From Massariosphaeria phaeospora (Eukaryota > Ascomycota > Dothideomycetes > Pleosporales): DNA of 64,000 nucleotides. The stretch spans positions 496,001 to 560,000 of the forward strand of contig JAADJZ010000001.1 of assembly GCA_011032825.1 (NCBI GenBank), in the 5' to 3' direction. This document shows positions 12,162-22,488 of the stretch, in pieces. Under the pieces are notes generated by a model. The model was not told the DNA's origin and did no database searches. It saw nothing but the letters and a program-made list of their open reading frames with translations. Both the position numbers and the translations under genes were made by a program. The first letter of the stretch is position 1. Every line of letters starts with the position of its first letter.

Positions 12162-13441
12162 ATGCGTTTCTCTACATTGATGCCACTGCTGCTTGCGGCC
12201 GGTGTTGCTCGCGCTCAGGTCGGTGCCCAGAACAACAACCAGAACAACAACCAGAACCAGAACCAGCAGAACAACCAGAACCAAAACCAGGACCAGAACA
12301 ACAACCAGAACAACAACCAGGACAACGCTAACGCTAACGCCGATGCGTTGGCTCTTGATCCGGCCAACGTCCAGGATGCCAGTGCGGCGACAGGGTTGGA
12401 AGGTGGCGCCGCTGAAGACGGACAAGCTGCTTCGGAAACGTGAGTTTACTCAATACTGTGGGAGTACTTCATTCTGACTGAGTTTAGTGATGCGGCCAAC
12501 TTCATTAACTTCTGTACCGGCAAGACTCTCACCAACGGTCTTCAGGTTGAGGCAGGCTCTTGCAATGGAATCCGTAAGTTCACAACACAACTCACACTTC
12601 AGCAATGATCTAACATGCTCTAGCGATGGGTGATATCCCCGCCGCCGCCCAGATGGTGTCAGCCATCTTCATCGAACCCCAGAATCAGCAGGACTTCGCG
12701 GAATTCACCGAAATCAACTTCCAGGTCCAGATCGCCAACTTAGAAGCCGGTACATTCACCAACCCAGACAACACCTATTATGCTGCTCCTCAAACCCTCA
12801 ATAACGGTGGGGTGGTTATCGGACACACCCACATTACGGTTCAGGATCTCTTAGGTGAAGAGAACCCTACAGACGCTCCGGACGCCGGCACATTTGCCTT
12901 CTTCAAGGGAATCAACGATGCGGGAGACGGCAATGGATTGCTTGCAGCTCCCTTTGCAGATGGCCTTCCAGCTGGTAACTACCGTGCCTGCTCAATGACT
13001 TCCTCCAGCAACCATCAGCCCGTTCTCATGCCGGTTGCTCAGCGTGGAGCCCAGGATGACTGCGTGAGGTTCACTGTCGGACAAGGCAACGCCAACGCCA
13101 ACGGCAACGCCAACAACAACAACAACAACAACAACCAACAGGCTGGTCAAGGTCAGGATGCTCAAGCTGGTCAAGGCCAGGACGCTCAGGCTGGTCAAGG
13201 TCAAGATGCTCAAGCTGGTCAAGGTCAGGATGCTCAGGCTGGTCAAGGTCAGGACGCTCAGGCTGGTCAAGGTCAAGATGCTCAAGCTGGTCAAGGTCAA
13301 GATGCTCAGGCTGGTCAAGGCCAAGCTGCTCAGGCTGGTCAAGGCCAAGATGCTCAGGCTGGTCAAGGACAAGGTGCCGGTCGACGTGGCCGTGGACGTT
13401 TCGGCCGAACTAAGTTCGCCGCTCGGGACTTTGTTGCTTAG
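12162..13441 (+). CDS. Secreted Asn/Gln-rich protein with octapeptide repeats
   Basis: Three exons: 12162..12439, 12488..12573 and 12624..13441, with introns GTGAGT..TAG and GTAAGT..TAG; about 393 residues. The N-terminus (MRFSTLMPLLLAAGVARAQ) is a clear signal peptide. An Asn/Gln tract of about 35 residues follows, then a globular core (about 94-270) containing TDAANFINFCTGKTL, GSCNGIPMGDIP, FTNPDNTYYAAPQ and GHTHITVQDL. This core is a fungal extracellular family that I recognise by pattern but cannot name functionally. The C-terminus is Asn/Gly/Ala-rich, then nine AGQGQDAQ-type octapeptides and a partial tenth, ending in an Arg/Gly-rich tail. The repeats lack dibasic sites, so they are not Kex2-processed peptides. 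Likely an extracellular or wall-associated protein. Confidence 0.85.
13142..13377 (+). repeat. 24-bp coding tandem repeat
   Basis: Nine 24-bp units plus a partial tenth encode AGQGQDAQ. Units differ mainly at third positions (GGT/GGC, CAG/CAA, GAT/GAC). One unit carries an Ala in place of Asp. Because 24 is a multiple of three, all frames stay open and give false ORFs on both strands. Confidence 0.95.
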
Positions 13442-14112
13442 AGTTGGGCACGATATGGGTGAAGGCTGACGGGTGGTCTGTGACATCGCGAGGTTAGAGG
13501 TTTTGTATGGGGTAATAGGATTTTCTTCGCAACTTTCTGGGGTTCATCTTTGGCATAGAATACACTTGTCCTCACGAAAGTGTAACACTCTACGGAGGGT
13601 GAAGCATAGCGCTTCATTTGGACTGGTTCTAAGCGCGCTTTTTCCTATCTTCGGCGCTTGAGCGATTTACGATATGTAAAACTTATCATTTGTCATTTCC
13701 TGACAGCTCAAAATGTGAAGACTTCTGATCGATATTCCTGTGCTCTGCTTTGCTTTGCTTTCAAATTCTTCGAACCGTGCTTGTCTCGCGAAGGCGATGG
13801 GGCGGCAAGGGGATGCGACAGGGGCACTTGACAAGCCGTCTCAGGTCGGGCGTGGCAGCTTCATCTGCGTCTTGAAGCCGCAGCCCTGCCCGGCACCGAC
13901 ATCTGGAACTCATGCGCGTATTCTGAGAAAGGTGGCGGCTAGATGACGAGGTCCGAGTAATTGAAGGGTTGGCCATAAAACGTTCCCCGCAACAGCTGAA
14001 GAGAGCACGGACCCTACCCCTCACAAGGTGGGATGGACATGGAGGGCAGTCGAAGGGACATGCACGCACTTCATTCACTAACCCAACTTCCAATTCATCC
14101 TTGTAAACCGCA
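13442..14112. other. Intergenic, convergent 3' ends
   Basis: Spacer between the secreted protein gene (+) and the F-box-like gene (-). No further gene signal is seen. Confidence 0.5.
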
Positions 14113-14697
14113 TTACGACGAAGTGCAAGCTCTTGCATTTGCCACCTTCGTCCGGCCCCTGTTCTTCCTCATGTCGAAGTACGTGCTCACCAAGCTTCTC
14201 CACCGGACCTCCCACATCCACACCTTCTTCGCCTCATCCCAAGCCATACGCCTCGGCACCTCGATAGACACGCCTCTTCCGCGATTACATCCGATCCAGA
14301 TCCACAGGGCCGCCTCGTCCAGCCGCTCGCGAGTAAGCACTCCCTTGGCGTTGAGGGCCTCCATGGTGGCGCCGTTCTGCGCAGTCGTCGATGTCGCCAG
14401 CACCATGTGTGACTGGTCGGCACTGAGGCTGGTGAATGCTAGCAGTACTTCTGGACGGCAGTCTGGGTAGCGTGGATAGCGCGGCGTGCCGGTTGCGGGG
14501 TCGCGGAAGGGGAGCGAGATGGATCCGGATGTGTTGGGGAGGTGGGTGGAGATGAACATGCGCTCGACGTAGGACTTGAATGTCGGCGAGACGTGGCGGA
14601 TCACGGTCCACAGTTCATCGAGGTCGGTGATGTTTTCTAGGACTTGGAGCCATAGCTCCGCTGGGAGGGTGGGTGACGACGGTGGTTCTTGTGACAT
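14113..14697 (-). CDS. Small F-box-like protein
   Basis: Single exon, 194 residues. Residues about 9-50 (LPAELWLQVLENITDLDELW, then a Val-Ser-Pro-Thr-Phe stretch) match the F-box start seen in many fungal proteins: Leu-Pro, then Glu, Leu, Ile/Val and Leu at the helix positions. F-boxes bind Skp1 and bring substrates to SCF ubiquitin ligases. The rest has no recognised substrate-binding repeat; it contains a Trp-rich stretch (ALWIWIGC, VWMWEVRW) and a basic end. An extra 3' exon is possible. The family call rests on the short N-terminal motif only. Confidence 0.6.
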   Translation of the reverse strand: MSQEPPSSPTLPAELWLQVLENITDLDELWTVIRHVSPTFKSYVERMFISTHLPNTSGSISLPFRDPATGTPRYPRYPDCRPEVLLAFTSLSADQSHMVLATSTTAQNGATMEALNAKGVLTRERLDEAALWIWIGCNRGRGVSIEVPRRMAWDEAKKVWMWEVRWRSLVSTYFDMRKNRGRTKVANARACTSS

Positions 14698-15019
14698 TGC
14701 TTCAATGATTGGAATGTCGCGAAAGGGAAATGGACTGACGACACGAAGCCAAAAAACTTGGGAAATATATATCTATACCCTAACTGTGAAAGGTGAGTGA
14801 GTCATTGTAGCTAGTATTTTTAGCCGGCTCAGCCTCAACTTAGCCCCGCCCTCTTACGCCCCATGTTAGGCATCCCATAGCAATACATTCCATGCACAAT
14901 CCGCTGGGGCTAATGAGTAACTTGGCCAACAAATCTATTTCGAATGCAGAACAGTACAATAGGAAATCTTCACGCGTAGCTTCTGCTCGCAACATCAACT
15001 TCGCCCATGCAAACTTTAG
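14698..15019. other. Intergenic
   Basis: Upstream of the F-box-like gene and downstream of the DUF3176 remnant. No feature is seen. Confidence 0.5.
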
Positions 15020-16759
15020 AATCAAAATTTACCCGTGTGTTTTCAGTAATACACCACAAAGAAGCGTAGGCAATGTTGAAGATATTAAAGTCACCGCGTT
15101 TCCGTTTGCGACTCTCCAAGATCGTAACACGAACAAAATGGAAGGGCCACTGAATAAAAATACACATGGCAGAGTGATCCACATTCCTCTGTTTTCGTGC
15201 CATCTTTGCGTGAGCGCATGCTATTCGTAATATCAAAGCTATTTTGTCGACGAGCGGAAACATGTGTGCAGCTCCCAGGACGAGATAACGTTTTCCAGTA
15301 AACTGATCTGGGGCGTCCAAGTGCTACAATCGAGTAACTCCTAAAACTGCAATAAACCATTCATTCGTCTTACCCAGAACAGAGTTCCTTTCATATCAAG
15401 ATCAATCTATCACGCCCATCTTATGATACAAGCTTCACACGAACCTCCCGAACGGTCCACTCTTGGAGGCATTTAGACTCTTATAGCAGGGTTTGGTGGA
15501 TGGCTCGGAGTAGGTTGCCGTTAAGTTTTCTGTCAAAATACCGTTTTTTGTATGTTGAGGTCAACGTTTCGACACACCAATGAAACAAACACTCCCATAT
15601 TACGGCTGTGGTCTTGTGGCGTCTGATCCCAAAAAGGTTTCCTGGGATATATGCGACATAGATGCCGAATATAGGATTGGCTGCATCGCTGAAAAACCTT
15701 GAGTTTCAGTAGATGCTCCCTCCACGGTGTTGTGTAATCGGTTGCCGACAACCATCGTGGATGGCCCTTGAGCAGGTTTATGTTTCTCGCCGTAGGTGCC
15801 GACGAGGAAGGTGCTGTTGAAAAGATATCCGCATGAATTAATCACCCTGGTCCCAAGAAGAGGATCACGGTTGTTGTTCTCGCAGCTGTATATTAACAAA
15901 CTTGAGGCATTTGGCATTGTGGCAAACCCCAAGAGAAGCATAAGAGTTCCAGTTGCACCGACGAGTTGGACATACTGATGTCACTGGTTTGTTTGAGTTC
16001 TTTTTGGAAAGGAGAGCATCGATAACACTCAGGTACAGATCTTCCTATACCTTGCTGTTGTAAATCGCCCAAGGTACTATACTGCAAGTCGTCCCCAGGA
16101 CGGTACACCGTAGCGATCGGCACAGTACCGATGTGTTGACCCGTAGAGCGCGAGGGAAAAGAGATAACTTGTTGGAAGAACGGCTCGAATGCTAAAGTTA
16201 AGATGGTAATTGTAGCCCCCTAAGGACACGAAATATCCGTCAAATAAAGGCAGCCACCACACACGGAAAAAAACTATGCAAAACAAATTAATGAGGCCTT
16301 ATACGAATAAACAAGTAGATATAGTATAACTTACCTACCATTCGTAGTCCCCGAGAGCATCAACGACCCCCAAGGCCAACGACTAGCGCCGTCGAAGGCG
16401 GAAAAGTCCCAGAGATTTGATTCCCTTTGAAACTACATCCATTTGAGCTGCCCAATAGCTTCGGAGACAGCTAAAATCAAAGCGGCTCTTGCTACAGCTG
16501 CAAACACAGCAATGTAGGCGTTCAGGGTGATTCGGGGAATTATGAACTCTGGCTGCTTTTTACCATTGAAGAATACTAAACGCTGACGATAGATACCAGA
16601 CACGCAGAGCTCACAAAGCAACTGAAGAAGTTGCCTGAGTCCTTCCCGGGGAGTCATTGAAGACAGTTGTGGTGTCCGGTGGGACGTTGAGGTGGCCCGG
16701 ATCCCCGCTATGCACGCCACGATGTGGCGCCACCACCAGCCACAGCTAACTCGACCCAA
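15020..16759 (-). pseudogene. Degraded DUF3176 membrane protein gene
   Basis: Remnant of a DUF3176-type fungal membrane protein; function unknown for the family. Pieces appear in the correct order on the minus strand but in different frames. They are RITLNAYIAVFAAVARAALI followed by SEAIGQLKWM (about 16440-16540); after a TAG at 16433-16435 where Trp is expected, FQRESNLWDFSAFDGASRWP; RVWWLPLFDGYF (about 16240-16275); LTLAFEPFFQQVISF (about 16150-16200); IATVYRPGDDLQYSTLGD (near 16080-16120); CGYLFNSTF (about 15820-15850); AVIWECLFHWCVETLTS (about 15530-15585); and a STLPTLLCGVLLKTHG-like end near 15020-15070. At least one nonsense codon and several frameshifts break the frame. A sequencing error could explain one break but not all. 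The 5' end sits about 50 bp from the MRM2 start. Confidence 0.75.
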
Positions 16760-16808
16760 AAGTTCGGAAAGGGCATGATGGGCTTAACGTCCACACCCAA
16801 TCCGCCTC

Positions 16809-18138
16809 ATGCTTTCTCGGCGCATTCTTCGGCATCTTACGGACAGCGCGCTTCGAGGTTCTACAATCCAGTCTGCTGCTCCATTTTGTTACGCGTTTAG
16901 ATGCAACACTTGCGCGCCATGCAATCGTCCTGTTGTAGGTCAGAGTAGACATGCTTCGTCGTCCTCTACCCAATGGAAGTCGCGTCAAGGCAAGGACTTC
17001 TACGCTAGAGAAGCCAAGGTTCAGGGTCTTAAGAGTCGCGCTGCTTTCAAGTTGTTGGAGGTAGAGCAATTACGATAGCGACAGTGTATGGACATTACTG
17101 AGAGACCCAGTTGAACGAGAAGCACAAGCTCTTCAAGCCTGGCCAAACGGTAGTGGATCTGGTACGACGCCTGGGAATAGAGAAGAACCAAAGCTGACAT
17201 CGATACAGGGCTTTGCTCCAGGCTCATGGTCGCAGGTTCGCAAATCGCAGATCATCCCCAGCGCGACTCCAATTGACTCGAATGTCCAGGTTGCAGTCAA
17301 TCGTACTACCCCCGACGGCCGTGTTATTGGCATCGACCTTATACCCGCTCAGCCTCCAAGAGGCGTCTCTACGATTCAAGGCAATTTCCTGTCGCCAACT
17401 ATACAGACCGAAGTCAGAGCATACGTTCAAGACCCGGTACTTGGTCGACCTCGTACCCAGGTGTCCTCGCCCGGGGCAACTGCAGGCGTCACCGAAGAGG
17501 AACTAGAAGAATCGGAGCGGGGTTATGTCGACATTGAACACCACACACACTTAGACGATGTCGACACAGAGACAATTGGACAAGTAGATGGTCCAAAAAA
17601 CATCAAGAACAGTCTGGACAGCAAGCTGTCGCGGAAAGAAAGAGACATCCGGCAAGGAAGGGTCGTCGACGTGGTGATGAGTGACATGTCCGAACCCTGG
17701 GACCAGATTACTGGGTTTCATAAGAGGAGCCTTAGTGACCCCTATTTTAGGATGATGAATACAAGCGGCATCACTTTCAAAGATCATACTGGAAGTATGG
17801 TAAGTCTATCAGTCATCACCTGATCCGCTTGGGACGTGTTGACTCGAGTCTAGGATCTATGCATGGCCGCCTTGACGTTCGGTTTCGACACTCTCCGTAC
17901 TGGTGGTCATTTTCTCTGCAAATTCTATCAGGGAGCCGAGGACAAGGCGTTGGAGACAAAGTTGAAGCGCTTGTTCGCCAAGGTCCACCGAGAGAAGCCT
18001 GATTCTTCTCGAAGCGTACGGCACCTTGCACAGCCCGTATTATCCGCATACTGACAAGAGCAGGAATCCAGAGAGGGGTACTTTGTGGCACTGCGGCGAA
18101 AGGAGAATCCCACGAGAGAGGAGGTCTTCCGGGAGTGA
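16809..18138 (+). CDS. MRM2: Mitochondrial 21S rRNA 2'-O-methyltransferase (RrmJ/FtsJ family)
   Basis: SAM-dependent ribose methyltransferase of the RrmJ family. Six exons: 16809..17060, 17111..17161, 17209..17235, 17290..17799, 17854..18015 and 18064..18138. All splice in phase 0, giving about 358 residues. The N-terminus is basic and amphipathic (MLSRRILRHLTDSALRG), as for a mitochondrial presequence. SRAAFKLLE carries the first catalytic Lys; VVDLGFAPGSWSQVAVNR, assembled from three exons, is the SAM-binding motif I; VVMSDMSEPW holds the catalytic Asp; GGHFLCKFYQG the second Lys; and REGYFVALRRK the Glu, completing the K-D-K-E tetrad. An acidic insertion (about 160-220) is common in fungal homologues. 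In yeast Mrm2 modifies the peptidyl-transferase region of the large mitoribosomal rRNA. The 27-bp third exon is unusually short but is required for motif I. Confidence 0.92.
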
Positions 18139-19073
18139 GTCTTGGCTGTGAAGTCCATGGCTAAGAACGGGGTGAGAGGGCATACGACCACCGTGCGACA
18201 GTGCGACAGGACTCGCCCCCGTTGTCATGTCCGTCCACTCAAAACGTGTGGTGGCACAGGTGAATGTTGAGAGACGCCGCCTGGGGAGTGATAGGTCAAG
18301 TCCGCGGCATCCGTACAGTGCGTTCGCGGGTTTCGCGTACAGCTTGTGGTGATGGCGGCCTACCGTCCGAGCCTGTTGCACTCGACGGTGCCACGCTCGA
18401 CGCCGCGATCCTGGAAAGTGTGCGGATAGCAGCTAGCTAGCTGGTGGTTGGGGTGAAGTCTGCGTATCGGCCAGCCATGGTATTACTTTTGCTCGCCCGA
18501 GACGTTGTGGCTGCCATGGACTCGGTTCGGGCAGGCGAATCTAGTGACCAGCGAGCGGATGCCCTAGATAGCGACAACGGCACCGAACGGCGTCCCACGC
18601 ACCTGAATGAACCGGTGGATTCGGATCGGGCTGCGTCTCGTCCAGCGAATGCTTGACTTAATTCTCCGTAGCGGGCCAAGCGTGGCAGGGATGGTCCACG
18701 GGCGGGTGCACGCTCGTCGGGTGGTGTGCGTGATGGCTGGCAATGGATCCGGGCAACCTTTGAGACATGGTAACTAGCCATGCATCCAATTTGCATCTGC
18801 TGCTGGTAGCTCTGCCTCTTGCCTCTGCCTCTGTCTCTGCTCGTCGGCTTCACGATGCTGCTCGCTGGCCATCCGTCGTCGCCGTGTGGGCGGCGCAGGC
18901 GGCTCGCTAACCCTTCACGGCTGGCCGCGAAAAGTGGTTTGCGGCGCGACGCAGGACGCAGGACCCAACCTTATCACTCACCGCACGTTATTCCTTTCTT
19001 CGACTCCCCCACCCCGTCCCCAATCAATCTAAATCTCGCTGTGCGACGTACCCAATGAGTCCCACCGTGTCCG
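18139..19073. other. Intergenic
   Basis: Spacer between MRM2 and the SSXT-like gene. It is G+C-rich with pyrimidine patches toward 19000, probably promoter and leader of the next gene. No gene seen. Confidence 0.45.
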
Positions 19074-19242
19074 ATGGATTACCAAGCCTTCAATAGCCAA
19101 CAGCGCCTGCCAGCCGCGTTTGGCGGGCCGTTCTCTTCCCCGCAACAACATGCGTCCACACAACTGTACGCGGATCCACACGCCCGGCTCCAGCAATCAA
19201 ACCCGCCGCCCTCAGCGCTCCCCTATGGCCAGTTCGCCAATG

Positions 19243-19273
<31 letters not shown>

Positions 19274-20503
19274 CTCTGCCTATGTCTCTGGCTCTGGCCA
19301 CGGCCAAGCCGGTGGTGGCTTCCCGGCCAGCAGCATGGGCGCGGCCGCGGCATCGAGTGGCGCCATGATGCAGCCCGGAGGCCTGTCGCAGAACCAGCTT
19401 CACCAAGCACGAGGTAAGCCGCCGTCGTGACGAGCCCAGTGCCGTGCGTGATGCCTTCGTCGCCCGCCGCCGCTGCCCCCCCGTCCCCGTCCCCGAGTCC
19501 CCAAGTCCCCAAGCCCCCCCGCGCGCCTGCCCGCGAGCCTGCACGCCGCCAGAGTTGGTGCTGACGAGTCACCATGGAGCAGCCGCCCTCCAGCAGCAGC
19601 AGCACCAGCACCAGCTGTCCCCGAGCCCGTACTCGAGCGCGCCCTTCTCGCAGGCCCTCGCGTCGCCCGCCCACCAGCAGTTCGCCCAGCACCGCCAGAC
19701 GGTGTCGCCGTCGAGCGCCGGCCATAGCGCGCCGCCGTATGCCATGTCGCAGGCACCGCAGCAGTCGCCCGGCCTCGTGCCGTCGAACTCGCAGCAGTTC
19801 ATGAACCCGCCCGCGAGCCAGCCGGCGCCCGCGCAGGCCATGCAGGCACACACGCCCGCGAGAGCCGTCTCGCAGTCGCCCGTGTCGCCCGTCACGCAGG
19901 CGCGCGAGCAGGACCGCATGACGACGCTGCTCGAGATCAACAACCTGTTGATCAGCGAGGTCGTCGACCTGCAGAGCCAGGGGAAGGCGGGGCAGATCGG
20001 GCCCACGCCCGACGGCAAGCCCGAGGGGGACAAACAGCAGCAGGCCAAAGAATACGTCGAGTGGGTGAACACGTGCTTGCCGATCCGCCCAAACCAGCTA
20101 ACCTCGTCGCAGGTGCATGCGCCGACTACAGTCGAACCTCGCCTTCCTCGCGCAGAACGCGGAGAAGAACAACAAGCCCAACCAGGTCATCCAGCCCGGC
20201 CCCGCTATAATGACTACTCCGTCATCACCGCCCCAGCTTGTCGAACTATACACCAAGCTCCAAAGCCTCTACCCGGGATGGAAAGGCCAGTCTGCTCAAA
20301 TGAAAGCTTCTCCTGGACCGCAGCGGATAAACTCGACGTCGTCGCTGCCAAACAGTGCCGCCGTGCCCAACCACATGCAACCTCCAAACAGTGCGGGCTT
20401 CCACAGCAACATGCAGATACCCAACAGCGCGGGGCTACCGCCAAACATGCAGCTACCCAGCAATATCAACAACATGCACAATATGAATCAGCAACACCAA
20501 TAA
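19074..20503 (+). CDS. SS18/SSXT-domain protein, likely chromatin-remodelling subunit
   Basis: Three exons: 19074..19413, about 19583..20060 and 20113..20503; about 402 residues. Intron 1 has two in-phase acceptors (ending 19579 or 19582), so one residue is uncertain. Much of the protein is Gln/Pro/Ser-rich, with a Ser-Gly run coded by a GGCTCT repeat near 19244-19298. The one conserved block starts with LLEINNLLISEVVDLQSQGK and, after the second intron, continues as EYVECMRRLQSNLAFLAQNA. This pattern of two helices joined by a Gln-Ser-Lys-Gly turn matches the SSXT N-terminal homology domain of human SS18, which anchors that protein in SWI/SNF (BAF). A C-terminal helix (LVELYTKLQSLYPGWKG) and PNSA repeats follow. 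A nuclear coactivator role is inferred from family knowledge. Confidence 0.72.
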
Positions 20504-22020
20504 CTATTCCTATTTGGGGGGACATATAATGTATTTCTATAATCACTTGGGCCGCATCACAACATAGAGCAACTAGTTCCTAACTTCCGGAGGTGTACAT
20601 GAGACCCCAAACCGTTCAACGTTACTAGTGTGGCTGGACCAACCATAAAAACGGGCGGGCTGGGGTTTTGGCAATGGTTTAATTTTTGTTTTTGGTTTGA
20701 TTTGGTTGCTTTTAGACAGCTCGGCATCTATGCGGCTTCGTTGGGGACGGGGGCTGGAGCAGGCGTTTCGGCTGGGTAAGTAATGCTGTAGCCTTGGCCA
20801 TGGATAGCTTTAGCATTCATTCTATGCCTATTACTACCACGTGAAGTGTTTCATGTCAGTCAGCAATGGCTGTGTCGCGAGCGTCAGTTGCTTGGATTGT
20901 CGGGGGGCATGCTCGCTATGGTTTTTGTGTGCCGGGCCATGTCGTGTATGCGTCGATGAAGATGTCTGTCTGTTTACTACTTACTGCTACTATACCGCTC
21001 AGTTGTTGACTTGTGTGCGTTCTCTCTGTTCTGTCTCTTATCGTATGAAGACGTGCATCCTATTTTGTACCTTTTTTTGCAGGCGCAGGGGAAGGAAAGG
21101 ATACAGGATGTTAGATAGATGTATCGTTTGTACGTCTATTTGACATGTAAAAGAGAACGGTAACTATAACTATCTACTCTGGCTAGCTACCTGTTAGTTG
21201 GCACTTTCTTTTAGGAGGTGTTTGCCGGGGAGTGGGAGAATAGTATATATATATATAAACTACATTGTAGCTAACAACAGAGAGACAGGGAGAAGAAGAA
21301 GAAGAAGATGCAGGTTTGGTCGTCAATGTTTTGCTGAGATTTTCGGGGAGCGCTTTTTGGTTGGTTATTTGGGCGAGGGGAGGTATGTGATTGATGATGA
21401 TCATTTTATGGTTTTTTGGGTTTTAGCTAGTACACAAACATGAGATCAAAGCCCCTCCTATCTCAGAACACAAATCACGTATTTCAAAAAAGGCCCGCAG
21501 GCAACACAAATCTGCTATTGATGATGATGATGACATGGAGTACACTATTTTGAACCAAATTAACAACACTGGAGAACACAAGACGCAGAAAGACGCAGAA
21601 AGACGCAGAAAGAAGATGGGAGAAGGAAAATTGTTTATATCCATTTTCTGTCACTTGTAGCTGGTGCTTTTCTTCTTCTTGTTTTTCCGCCGAGAACGCC
21701 GGTCGGCGGTCAGTCAGTCAGTCAGTCAGTCAGTCAGTCAACAGTCAGTCAGTCAACTACCAGTCAGTCAACTATCAGTCAGTCACTCACTCACTTCCTC
21801 ATCTGGTTATGATGCAGATGCAAATGCACCACCCTGCACGCATCGACGCCTCGTCTCAGCGCCTCGTCGGCTATTGCTTCGGCTGTCGCGACGCTGCGGT
21901 GCGAGCCGTGAGGCGAGGCTGTGCATAGCGCGACGCTGCGGGCGCTGGAGCTATGGCTGTGGTCGGGTCGGAGGCGGCGGAGAGCGTCGTCGACGGCGCG
22001 GGTGCTGGGTGGGGAGGGTG
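20504..22020. other. Intergenic with microsatellites
   Basis: Contains 3' UTR sequence of the SSXT-like gene, a TATATATATA tract near 21245-21257, an AGA run near 21292-21308, a GATGAT run near 21520, an AGACGCAGAA repeat near 21588-21614, and a CAGT tetranucleotide array at about 21710-21790. No gene seen. Confidence 0.55.
21710..21790. repeat. (CAGT)n microsatellite
   Basis: About twenty CAGT units, interrupted by AACTAC/AACTAT spacers and grading into CACT. Confidence 0.9.
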
Positions 22021-22488
22021 TTAGTGGGGTTGGGGTGTGGTGTGTGGGTCTGGGTGTATGACTCTGAGCCCCTTTTCCAGGAACTGACTGATCAACAGGG
22101 TGAGAGCCCAGAGCAAGACGTTCCAGTACAGAAAGAGAAGGCAAAGGGACCATATTGTAATTGAGAAACAGTCATTGTCTTACACGGCAGCGCGCCCCCT
22201 CGCCGTCCCCATGATCCAGTTCCGCCACTGAGGACTGGCGCTCGAGTACCATGCTGAGAACTCCGGCGGCGGCAGCTGCCAGTCGGTGCAGTCGACCGTG
22301 TAGAGGTACATGGCGTCGCGGGGGATGGCATCGCGGATCTCGGTGCGGGCGTGCGGGGAGCGCTGCGCGCGGTGGTGCGAGTAGGATATTATGTGGAGGG
22401 TGGTTTTGGGGGGGCGGGGTTGCGAGCGGTTGCGGCTTGGAGGCCGAGGGCGGGAGCGGGAGCGGCCTCGAGTACGGTAGAGTGGCAT
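22021..22488 (-). CDS. Small hypothetical protein
   Basis: Tentative two-exon gene. Exon 1 is 22488..22184, the intron is 22183..22088 (GTAAGA...GATCAG), and exon 2 is 22087..22021, giving about 123 residues. The first third is Arg/Ser/Pro-rich. The second part (RDAMYLYTVDCTDWQLPPPE, then a Trp-rich stretch and WIMGTARGRA) looks like constrained protein rather than chance frame. Splicing adds VQFLEKGLRVIHPDPH before the stop, which fits an amphipathic helix. I do not recognise the family. Support comes from the strong donor, the quality of the peptide after splicing and the absence of a better explanation; without that splice the frame ends three residues earlier. Confidence 0.45.

Noticed and set aside
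12992..13486. 164-codon minus-strand frame and other frames over the octapeptide repeat
   Set aside because: The 24-bp period keeps every frame open; these are artefacts of the repeat.
19090..19851. 253-codon minus-strand frame opposite the SSXT-like gene
   Set aside because: Antisense shadow of Gln/Ser/Pro-coding G+C-rich sequence. It has no domain and crosses the intron of the real gene.
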